Assembly: GCA_903856555.1 (NCBI GenBank)
Contig: CAIOCC010000175.1
Span: 1 to 23,181, forward strand
Source: an uncultured Bacteroidota bacterium
GTDB lineage: Bacteria > Bacteroidota > Bacteroidia > UBA7662
Direction of reading: 5' to 3'
DNA: 23,181 bases
The translations under genes were made by a program, and so were the position numbers. Positions 15,212 to 21,967 of this stretch are shown piece after piece (positions within the stretch are counted from its first letter, which is position 1; each line of letters opens with the position of its first letter). The notes under the pieces are model-generated. The model was not told where the DNA came from. It did not search any database and saw only the letters and a program-made list of their open reading frames with translations.

Positions 15212-15604
15212 TTACTGAGGATTGGAATCGGCCGGAAGGGACTGTGGATAGGTCATCCTTGCGTCGTTCCAGAGTTTTTCGAGGTTGTAAAATTCCCGGA
15301 TTTCGGGTAAGAAAAGATGGACCACCACATCGGCGTAATCCAATAGAATCCACCTTCCGTGGTTCTGGCCTTCGCTGCCCCAGACCCTCAGGCCGGTTTG
15401 GGCTTTGACGGTTTCCTGCACCGATTCAGCCATTGCTCGTAGCTGGGTGCCTGATTCGGCCTGGGCAATGACAAAGTAATCGGCCATGCGATCGCGCAGA
15501 TGACGAAGGTCCATGATGCAGATTTTTTGTCCTTTTTTGTCTTCGAGGCCCTCAACCACAGCATGGACAAGGGGATGGTCCGACGAGGGATCGGGTGTAG
15601 TCAT
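15212..15604 (-). CDS. rsfS: Ribosomal silencing factor RsfS
   Basis: A 130-residue RsfS (DUF143/YbeB/Iojap) protein, which binds uL14 on the large ribosomal subunit and blocks subunit joining when nutrients are low. Recognisable blocks are KICIMDLRHLRDRMADYFVI (with the family's D.tdyfVI pattern), SGTQLRAMAESV, and the C-terminal GRWILLDYADVVVHLF followed by REFYNLEKLW. The length is normal. It is the first gene of the minus-strand run rsfS-ftsH-LUD-lpxH-prfA-tkt. It is divergent from birA across 48 bp that hold overlapping -7 elements. Confidence 0.95.
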   Translation of the reverse strand: MTTPDPSSDHPLVHAVVEGLEDKKGQKICIMDLRHLRDRMADYFVIAQAESGTQLRAMAESVQETVKAQTGLRVWGSEGQNHGRWILLDYADVVVHLFLPEIREFYNLEKLWNDARMTYPQSLPADSNPQ

Positions 15605-15628
15605 AAAGAAACGGGGGGGTGAAAAGAA

Positions 15629-15636
15629 TATTTTTG
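15629..15636 (+). promoter_or_regulatory. Candidate -7 element for birA
   Basis: TATTTTTG exactly matches TAnnTTTG and lies 16 bp before the birA ATG at 15653, giving a leader of about 10 nt. It directly abuts the opposing element at 15637-15644. No -33 TTG is seen; a run of seven G (15613-15619) occupies part of that region. Confidence 0.52.
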
Positions 15637-15644
15637 CAAAAGTA
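15637..15644 (-). promoter_or_regulatory. Candidate -7 element for the rsfS operon
   Basis: The minus strand reads TACTTTTG, an exact match to TAnnTTTG, 32 bp before the rsfS ATG at 15604. With the birA element it forms the imperfect palindrome TATTTTTGCAAAAGTA, so the two predicted start sites would fall inside each other's elements. Confidence 0.45.
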
Positions 15645-15652
15645 GTTAGGCA

Positions 15653-16516
15653 ATGAACGATTTACCGAGTCCAGCAGGACCTAATAAGGACCACCCCTTT
15701 GAAGTGTTTGCTTACGAGGTGGTGGACAGCACCCAAGATACGCTACGGGAACTCCTGAGCAGGCGGGAAAAAGGCCTAGAAGACCCCGCCAAGGTGGTTT
15801 GGGCTCTGCATCAGAACAAAGGCCGGGGCCGAATGGGACAAACGTGGACTTGTGATTCGGGACAGGGACTTTTGGCTTCGGTGCATTTGCGGCCTGCTTT
15901 GCCCTTGGATAAAGCCCCCGAATGGGGGTATCGCTTGGCTTTGGCCGTTGCGCAGGCTGTGGAGGCCTATCGCCCCGGTGTTCAGGTTCTGCTCAAATGG
16001 CCCAACGATTGGGTCAACGGCCAGGGGCGCAAATTGGGTGGTTTGCTCATCGAAAGCCAGGTTCAAGGACCCCGTCTCCAGGAGGCCTTGGTGGGCTTTG
16101 GTCTCAACTTATTGCAACAAACCTTCCCAGAGGAGCTTCCTTGGGCCACTTCCCTCCTTCTGGAACAGGAATCCTGGGCCAAGCAATCGAATGGCACCCC
16201 TCCTGCGGCCCCTGTTGCCGCCGACCTGCTCAACGTCATCCTAAATGCTTGGTCATGGGCGTTGGTTCCTGGATTGGAGGGGCTCCCCCAGGATGATTGG
16301 TTGCAAAAATGCAAGGAGCGTTTGTGGGGATTCGGCCAATTCTGTGCCTTTGATGGTCCGGAGGGCCGTTGCTTTTTTGAAATCCAGGGATTGGTTTCCG
16401 ATGGGGGCCTGTTGGTTTGGAACCCCAAGCGGGATCAATCCTTGATTCTGCGTCACCCCGAATATCGTTTACTTTACAGCCAAGAATCGGTTAACGAAGA
16501 GAATATCCCCGTATGA
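15653..16516 (+). CDS. birA: Biotin--[acetyl-CoA-carboxylase] ligase (BirA catalytic domain)
   Basis: A 287-residue cytoplasmic enzyme that activates biotin with ATP and attaches it to the carboxyl carrier protein of acetyl-CoA carboxylase. The catalytic domain has DSTQDTLRELL (25-35), the biotin/ATP loop GRGRMG (57-62), KWPNDW (115-120) and GRKLGGLLIE with a lysine at 127. There is no N-terminal helix-turn-helix, so it is the monofunctional type and not a repressor. The ATG at 15653 is the first codon after the -7 element. Its TGA overlaps the coaX ATG in the ATGA arrangement, so the two are probably translationally coupled. Confidence 0.94.
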   Translation: MNDLPSPAGPNKDHPFEVFAYEVVDSTQDTLRELLSRREKGLEDPAKVVWALHQNKGRGRMGQTWTCDSGQGLLASVHLRPALPLDKAPEWGYRLALAVAQAVEAYRPGVQVLLKWPNDWVNGQGRKLGGLLIESQVQGPRLQEALVGFGLNLLQQTFPEELPWATSLLLEQESWAKQSNGTPPAAPVAADLLNVILNAWSWALVPGLEGLPQDDWLQKCKERLWGFGQFCAFDGPEGRCFFEIQGLVSDGGLLVWNPKRDQSLILRHPEYRLLYSQESVNEENIPV

Positions 16517-17280
16517 TTTGGACCATTGATGCTGGTAACACCCTGATTAAGTGGGGTATATGGGATGAAGCAGGGGAGCTTCTAAAGGTGCTGCGTTCCC
16601 CTCTCAACCGGGTACATGAAACCCTGCGTGAGGCCCTCAGCCTGGGCCGACCCACTTTAACGGAGGTGGCATCGGTTTCCTTGCCCCGAAATTATTGGGA
16701 AGAAGTTTGGCTATCCGCGGGTTTGCCCCCGCCTTTTTGGCCGGATGCGTCCTCCTTTTGGCCCTTTGAAACCCAGTACCGGACCCCCGAGACGTTGGGT
16801 TTGGACCGCAAAATCCAGATGGCAGGTGCGCTGGCCCTGCACCCCGACCAGGCCTGGATGGTTCTGGGGCTGGGGACCTGCCTGACCGTGGATTGGCTCC
16901 TGCCTTCGGAAAACGGGGTACCTGCTAGGCATTTGGGTGGTTTGATATCGCCCGGATTGCGCATGCGTTACCGGGCTTTGCATCGTGAAACCGCCGCATT
17001 GCCGGACCTGGAACCATCTTATACCCCGACCCCCTACCCGGGCAGGAGCACCCTAGAGGCGATTCATGCCGGGGCGCAGGGGGGTTGGATCGCTGAAATC
17101 CAGAACCATGCACGGCGGTGGAACGAGGTCCAGCCCGGGGCAGGAGTCCTGGTCTGCGGTGGTGATGCCAAGCCGGAGGTTTTGGCCCAAATCCGGGCCG
17201 ATGGCCCCATCTTTGCCGAGCCAAACCTGGCCCTGCACGGTCTTTATACCTTGCTACTCCATGCAAAACCACAATCCTAA
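16513..17280 (+). CDS. coaX: Type III pantothenate kinase
   Basis: A 255-residue cytoplasmic ASKHA-fold kinase that phosphorylates pantothenate in the first step of coenzyme A synthesis. The N-terminal phosphate loop is DAGNT (6-10). YRTPETLGLDRK (89-100) carries the family's substrate motif. GLGTCLTVDWLL (119-130) and GGLISPGLRMRYRALH (142-157) follow, and GRSTLEAIHAG lies in the C-terminal half. Type III kinases need a monovalent cation and resist CoA feedback. It overlaps birA by 4 bp and the next gene by 20 bp, so three proteins are probably made from one transcript. Confidence 0.94.
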   Translation: MIWTIDAGNTLIKWGIWDEAGELLKVLRSPLNRVHETLREALSLGRPTLTEVASVSLPRNYWEEVWLSAGLPPPFWPDASSFWPFETQYRTPETLGLDRKIQMAGALALHPDQAWMVLGLGTCLTVDWLLPSENGVPARHLGGLISPGLRMRYRALHRETAALPDLEPSYTPTPYPGRSTLEAIHAGAQGGWIAEIQNHARRWNEVQPGAGVLVCGGDAKPEVLAQIRADGPIFAEPNLALHGLYTLLLHAKPQS

Positions 17281-18568
17281 ACGCCCTTGGGGCCCTTTGT
17301 ACTTGGTGACCCTCTTGGTGTTGTGGGGTTGCCTGGGGGTTCATGCCCAAATTGCCAACTACGGCTCCCCCTATGCTCGTTTTGGAATGGGAGAATTTCA
17401 GCCCCTGGTTGGCTCCGCCTTTGGAGGCCTGGGTGGAATGCAGGCAGCTGTGACCCATCCTTTGTGGATTAACACCGAGAACCCGGCGTCTTTGGGTCAA
17501 GGAGCATTGACCCGCATGGAGATAGGAACGCAGGCCCGCTTTTCCTTTCTGCGTACCAACGATCAGGCGCTGACCAAATCCAATATCAACCTCAGTCACT
17601 TGGCTTTGGCGGTACCGGTCGGAAAAACCTTGGGCACCTCCCTTTCGTTTACGCCCTTTGCACTCACCAATTACGATGTATCGGGTCGTGGGTTGGTCGA
17701 TCCGGGAGGTGGACAGGCCCCTTACCAGGTGGACGAATACTATACAGGTCGGGGAGGGTTCAACCGTTTGGCCTGGGCCTGGGGTTGGCAGATCAATTCA
17801 CATTGGAGGGTGGGTTACACCGCCAACGCCCTCTTCGGAAAGAGTATACGAGAATTTCGTCGGGTTTTTCCCGATTCTATCCAAGCCTTTAACGTCCGTG
17901 TTCAGGATCAATGGTCCGTCTTGGACCTTTACCATCAGATCGGCTTTCAGTTTCAACCCGGCAAGCCTACCACCGCTTGGCGAGGGACTTGGGGCCTTGT
18001 TCTTCGCCTGCCCTTGGATGCTGCCATGCGTCAAACTCTTCTGGCCGAGCGCTATACGCTCATTGCAGGCACCCCCAGGGTCCGCGATACGGTTTACAGC
18101 CTGCCCGAATCCAAGGGCAACCTGTCCATGCCCCTCAAAGCCAGCTTGGGTTATTGGCTCGAAAAGGAAGGAAAGGCTGGAACCGGCTTGGAATTGAATT
18201 ACGAGCCCCTCAGCCAATGGAGGGTGATGGGTCGCTCGGATTCCATGCAGAATCAATGGACCCTGCGATGGGGTGGGTACCGGCTTGTGAAGCCAGGGGG
18301 CGGCTCTTCGGGTCGGTCCGTGATCTACCGAGCCGGATTGAGGTACAGCCCCGGGGGACTTCGCCTTCGGAATCAATCCATTCCCGAGGCAGGAATCCAC
18401 CTGGGCTTGGGGATCCCCTTGAGAAGGTCGGTGAGCGTTTTGAATTTTGGATTGGAGGCGGGTCGTTGGGGCACCCTGCGTCAGGGATTGTTGCGTGAAG
18501 ATTTTGTGCGCTTCAACCTTTCCTTAAATCTCAACGATCGTTGGTTTATCCGGAGGGTCTACGATTAA
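17261..18568 (+). CDS. Putative outer membrane beta-barrel protein
   Basis: A 435-residue protein with a clear signal peptide: basic n-region, hydrophobic about 11-26, probable cleavage after VHA at 29. The rest alternates polar and hydrophobic residues and is rich in Gly, Tyr, Trp and Arg, as in outer membrane barrels. Segments such as YGSPYARFGMGEF and INTENPASLG near the N-terminus resemble uncharacterised Bacteroidota barrel proteins related to the FadL/PorV style, which begin 'YS.fG.G...' and mention 'NPAs'. I cannot assign a substrate. The ATG at 17261 overlaps coaX by 20 bp and gives the signal peptide directly. The frame stays open upstream to 17066, but that part lies inside coaX. 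The neighbourhood suggests an envelope role. Confidence 0.75.
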   Translation: MQNHNPKRPWGPLYLVTLLVLWGCLGVHAQIANYGSPYARFGMGEFQPLVGSAFGGLGGMQAAVTHPLWINTENPASLGQGALTRMEIGTQARFSFLRTNDQALTKSNINLSHLALAVPVGKTLGTSLSFTPFALTNYDVSGRGLVDPGGGQAPYQVDEYYTGRGGFNRLAWAWGWQINSHWRVGYTANALFGKSIREFRRVFPDSIQAFNVRVQDQWSVLDLYHQIGFQFQPGKPTTAWRGTWGLVLRLPLDAAMRQTLLAERYTLIAGTPRVRDTVYSLPESKGNLSMPLKASLGYWLEKEGKAGTGLELNYEPLSQWRVMGRSDSMQNQWTLRWGGYRLVKPGGGSSGRSVIYRAGLRYSPGGLRLRNQSIPEAGIHLGLGIPLRRSVSVLNFGLEAGRWGTLRQGLLREDFVRFNLSLNLNDRWFIRRVYD

Positions 18569-18683
18569 TTTCGCGTCGAACAAATAAATGATCGGATCTT
18601 TAGGTCATTTCTGTATCTATTTTTTTCTATTCCTGCGTTCATAACACGAGAACTTGTACCCAAAACAGCTTTTTCCGCCCAAA

Positions 18684-20045
18684 ATGAAAACACCTTTCAA
18701 ACAAATTTTTACCCGTCTCTTCCTTTTCGTTGCCTGCCTAGGCCTGTTTTCGACGGAGATGGTGAGCGCTCAGGCCGATTGTTCCAAAAAATGGGGGGTG
18801 GATAGTGTTCAGACCATCCAAAACATCTCGCTCTACCGGGAATTTTTCAAACAAAAGAATTTTGCGGCCGCTTTGGAGCCTTGGCGCTATGTTTTTGAGC
18901 AAGCGCCCTGCTCGCGCGAGCAGACGCATATTGACGGGATCGCTATGTTCAAGGACCGCTTGAAGGCCCAAAAAGACTCCGTCTTGCGCACGCCTCTTTT
19001 GGATACCTTGTTGCTGATCTACGACGCAAGGGCCAAGTTCTTCCCCAAAAGCGCTTCCAATGCCTTGGGTCGCAAGGCGGTTGACATGCTGGATTTCATC
19101 CCCGGACAGAACCAGCGCATCCGCGAAGCCTTTGAAGTGGCCGTGCAGGTGGGGGGGCAGGCCACCGAGCCTTTTGTTCTGGGATATTATTTCAAAGTCG
19201 CCATCAAGGAATACAAGGGCGGAGCCTTGAACCAGGACCAAATCTTTGATTTGTACAACCAGTTGACGGGCATTGCCGATGCCAACCTCGCCAACCCTTC
19301 GTTGGATTCCACCAAGCGCCTTCGTTACACCGAAAACAAAGCGGCATTGGATGCCGACTTGTCGATTTCGGTTATTGAGAATTGCGATCAGATCCTCAAG
19401 AATTTTGAAGCCAAATTTATCGCAGGCAATACCGAAAAGGCACTTAGAGACCTTATTTACAACCAATTAAGGATCAAGAACTGCAAGGAGTCCGAATTTT
19501 ACGAGAAGGTCGCTGTCAGCAAGTTTTCGGACGATCCCCAGCCGGCCCTCGGTATCGAATTGGCTCGTCGTTTCCACAAGAGCAACCGAACCAAGGAGGC
19601 CGATACCTACTACCAAGAAGCCCTCAAATTGGTCTCGGATGATTCCGTCAAAGCGCAGTATACCTTGGATTATGCGGCTTTGTTTAGCGAGGACAAGCAA
19701 TACGACAAAGCCAGGGAATTGGCCCTCCAAGCCAATGCCCTTCGCCCCAATTGGGGCAAGCCGCTCCTCTTTATTGGGAACCTGTACGCCGCCAGTTACA
19801 ATGTCTGTGGGGGTGGTGGCATTTCGGCCCAGGCTGTTTATTGGGCCGCGGTTGACAAGTTCAAGCAGGCGGCCCGTACCAATCCGGCCCTGCAAACCGA
19901 GTGCGATCAGTTGGTGGACAAATACAGCGGCTATTTCCCCAAAAAGGAAACCCTCTTTTTTAACAACCCTCCCTACAAAGGAGGCGATGCCTTCCGTGTC
20001 GGTTGTTGGATTCAGGAAAGCACCTCGGTCCGTACCTCGGATTGA
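18684..20045 (+). CDS. Secreted tetratricopeptide-repeat protein, function unknown
   Basis: A 453-residue protein with a signal peptide (about 1-30, cleavage near VSAQ-A). It then begins ADCSKKWGVDSVQTIQNISLYREFFKQKNFAAALEPWRYVF, a TPR-like start. Helical repeats follow, with clear TPR character at about 285-372 (paired helices with A..Y..AL and LRPNWGKPLLFIGNLYAAS). CGGGG near residue 375 and Cys residues at the start and end suggest a periplasmic or outer membrane location. I chose the ATG at 18684 because it gives the signal peptide; the only longer option uses TTG at 18654. A 115-bp gap separates it from the barrel gene, which leaves room for a promoter, but no exact TAnnTTTG is seen there. 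Its TGA overlaps a possible start of the lptC-like gene. Confidence 0.8.
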   Translation: MKTPFKQIFTRLFLFVACLGLFSTEMVSAQADCSKKWGVDSVQTIQNISLYREFFKQKNFAAALEPWRYVFEQAPCSREQTHIDGIAMFKDRLKAQKDSVLRTPLLDTLLLIYDARAKFFPKSASNALGRKAVDMLDFIPGQNQRIREAFEVAVQVGGQATEPFVLGYYFKVAIKEYKGGALNQDQIFDLYNQLTGIADANLANPSLDSTKRLRYTENKAALDADLSISVIENCDQILKNFEAKFIAGNTEKALRDLIYNQLRIKNCKESEFYEKVAVSKFSDDPQPALGIELARRFHKSNRTKEADTYYQEALKLVSDDSVKAQYTLDYAALFSEDKQYDKARELALQANALRPNWGKPLLFIGNLYAASYNVCGGGGISAQAVYWAAVDKFKQAARTNPALQTECDQLVDKYSGYFPKKETLFFNNPPYKGGDAFRVGCWIQESTSVRTSD

Positions 20046-20095
20046 TGGATTCTTGGACCCCTCCGAGGCGTGAAAGGACGCGGAATGGGGCCTGG

Positions 20096-20638
20096 ATGCG
20101 GGTTTGGTTTTGTTTTTATGGCCTAGTCCTTGGGTTGGTCGGGGGATGCACCCCGGATCGGGAGAAGGCCGAGCGGTTTCGAAATCCGTTGGAGGTCGGG
20201 GTGGATCGCATGGAGGGGGTGGATTGGTGGTTTTATAGCCAAGGCAAAGTCAAGGCCCATGCCGTGGCTGGTAGGGCGGCCTGGCACCGAAATCAGGACA
20301 GGCTGGATTTGTACGATGGTTTAAGGGTTGCTTTTTACGACGCAGCGGGTACGCGCATTCTCAGTCGGTTGACCGCCGAAGGGGGTCGCAGGGATTCCAA
20401 AAAAGGCATTTTGGAGGCGAGGGGACGGGTTGTGGCCAATAATACCGCTGGTGATACCTTGTTTACGGAACGTTTGTTCATGGAGGAAGCGACCGGTAGG
20501 GTTTATACCACGGGCCCGGTCCGTATCCGGACGCCACGGGAACTGTTGATGGGAGAGGGGTTGGAAGCCAACCGAGATTTGAGCCAATACCGCATTCTCA
20601 AGCTCAAAGGAAGCGTTCGCTGGGGGGACCGGTCTTAA
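20096..20638 (+). CDS. lptC: LptC-like LPS export lipoprotein
   Basis: A 180-residue protein with a lipoprotein signal peptide ending in the lipobox LVGGC (Cys at about residue 18). The body fits the LptC/LptA beta-jellyroll pattern: KVKAHAVAGRAAW, LDLYDGLRVAFYDAAGTRILSRLTA, GILEARGRVVANNTAGDTLFTERLFM and VYTTGPVRIRTPRELLMGEGLEA. These describe the growing strands and the 'write a non-terminated transcript of modifications' style of LptC. LptC passes LPS from the LptB2FG transporter to the periplasmic bridge. Two starts are possible: ATG at 20096 gives a compact signal peptide, and ATG at 20045 overlaps the previous stop (TGATG) and adds 17 residues. I prefer 20096 for the signal peptide length. 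It lies 9 bp before the CNNM gene. Confidence 0.8.
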   Translation: MRVWFCFYGLVLGLVGGCTPDREKAERFRNPLEVGVDRMEGVDWWFYSQGKVKAHAVAGRAAWHRNQDRLDLYDGLRVAFYDAAGTRILSRLTAEGGRRDSKKGILEARGRVVANNTAGDTLFTERLFMEEATGRVYTTGPVRIRTPRELLMGEGLEANRDLSQYRILKLKGSVRWGDRS

Positions 20639-20647
20639 ATTCGTGCG

Positions 20648-21928
20648 GTGATTGGTGTTTTACTGGCCTTAATGGCCTCGGCTTTTTTTTCGGGCATGGA
20701 ATCAGCTTTCCTGAACGCCAACCGATTTCGCTTGGAATTGCGCCAGAAGCAAGCGGTCCCCTCGGCCTTGATTCTGGGTCGCTTCGTTCGGAATTCGGAT
20801 GAATTTTTGGGGACCATATTGATTGGAAACAACCTGGCCCTCGTGGTGTATGGGATGTTTTTGACGCCCCTAATTGAACCCCTACTTTTGTCGTGGTTTC
20901 CAGTTTTGGCTGGTCTGGATTTGGCCATGCTGGGGCTGCAGACCCTGTTGAGTTCGGTGGTTGTTTTGTTGTTGGGAGAGTATTTCCCCAAAACCGTTTT
21001 TCGGGCCAACGCAGACGCCCTTTTCATGGCTTTTGCAAGACCCATGCAGGCGGTTTATTATTTGTTATATCCTTTTGTTTATGTAGTCAGTCGGGCCAGT
21101 CGCTGGTTGGTTCGCCAGGTGAGCAGCGAAGGCGAAGCCCGTACCGCCAAGGTCTTTGATAAGGCCGAACTCAGCCATTGGCTCAACGAACAAGTGTACG
21201 CCCAAGACGAGGCAGCGGAGCAGGAGGTGGATCTGGGTTACTTTCACAAAGCACTCTATTTCAGTGATATAAAAATAAGAGGCTGCATGGTGCCCCGTAC
21301 GGAATTGGTGGGCTTGGAGGTGGGGAGCAGTCGTGATCAAGTCCTCAAAGCCTTCAATGAAAGCGGCTTGTCCAAGCTCCTTCTGTACCGCGGCGATATG
21401 GATCATGTGGTCGGTTATGTTCACTTTCATTCGGTATTGGCATTGGACCCGTCGTTGCCTTTTCGGTTGCAGGATTTGCAATTGCCTTTGGCCATTGTTC
21501 CGGAATCCATGTCGGCCTCCCGTTTGCTCAAACAACTGACGGCTGGGAGGCGTTCCATGGCGCTGGTGGTGGATGAACTCGGTGGGACGGCGGGCATGGT
21601 CACCGTGGAGGATTTGCTCGAAGAAATTTTTGGTGAAATTCAAGACGAACATGACGAGCCCGAAAGGGTTGAGAAAGAGCTGGAAGCCGGAAAATTCCTT
21701 TTTTCGGGTCGCTTGGAGGTGGATTATATCAACGAGCATTATGGCTTGGGGATCCCCGTGGGCCCTTACGAGACGCTGGGGGGGTGGGTGATGGAAAGCC
21801 GTGGGGACCTCCCCGAAGCCGGAAGTACCTGGGTCGAAGAAGGCCTCGAAGTCCGGGTCGAAGCGGTGAGCACAACCCGAATCGATCTGGTTAGCCTGCG
21901 TAGGCTCGGAAAGGATGCTGAAGAATAG
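20648..21928 (+). CDS. CNNM / CBS-pair / CorC-HlyC domain membrane protein
   Basis: A 426-residue inner-membrane protein of the CNNM/CorC (often 'hemolysin') family, implicated in Mg2+/Co2+ export or resistance. The N-terminal CNNM domain (about 1-155) has several hydrophobic helices, FFSGMESAFLNANRFRLE (13-30) and GEYFPKT (110-116). The CBS pair begins near MVPRTEL (214-220) and contains ALVVDELGGTAGMVTVEDLL (305-324), followed by EEIFGEIQDEHD. The C-terminal CorC/HlyC domain covers about 345-422. The start is GTG at 20648, since upstream in-frame codons before the lptC stop include only ATT, CGT and GCG. The 9-bp spacing suggests co-expression with lptC. Confidence 0.92.
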   Translation: MIGVLLALMASAFFSGMESAFLNANRFRLELRQKQAVPSALILGRFVRNSDEFLGTILIGNNLALVVYGMFLTPLIEPLLLSWFPVLAGLDLAMLGLQTLLSSVVVLLLGEYFPKTVFRANADALFMAFARPMQAVYYLLYPFVYVVSRASRWLVRQVSSEGEARTAKVFDKAELSHWLNEQVYAQDEAAEQEVDLGYFHKALYFSDIKIRGCMVPRTELVGLEVGSSRDQVLKAFNESGLSKLLLYRGDMDHVVGYVHFHSVLALDPSLPFRLQDLQLPLAIVPESMSASRLLKQLTAGRRSMALVVDELGGTAGMVTVEDLLEEIFGEIQDEHDEPERVEKELEAGKFLFSGRLEVDYINEHYGLGIPVGPYETLGGWVMESRGDLPEAGSTWVEEGLEVRVEAVSTTRIDLVSLRRLGKDAEE

Positions 21929-21939
21929 GCCCAAAGGCT

Positions 21940-21947
21940 TATTTTTG
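21940..21947 (+). promoter_or_regulatory. Candidate -7 element for the prolyl isomerase gene
   Basis: TATTTTTG exactly matches TAnnTTTG and lies 20 bp before the ATG at 21968, 11 bp after the CNNM stop. It suggests that the isomerase gene has its own promoter with a very short leader, besides any read-through. No -33 TTG is seen at the usual distance. Confidence 0.5.
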
Positions 21948-21967
21948 CATCCCTTAATTTTTGTAAG

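Noticed and set aside
17066..17260. Upstream extension of the barrel protein frame inside coaX
   Set aside because: It lies within coaX in another frame, and the signal peptide begins exactly at the Met at 17261.
18618..18625. TATTTTTT before the TPR gene as a promoter
   Set aside because: It lacks the final G of TAnnTTTG, is 58 bp from the ATG, and sits in a T-rich stretch where such a match is expected.
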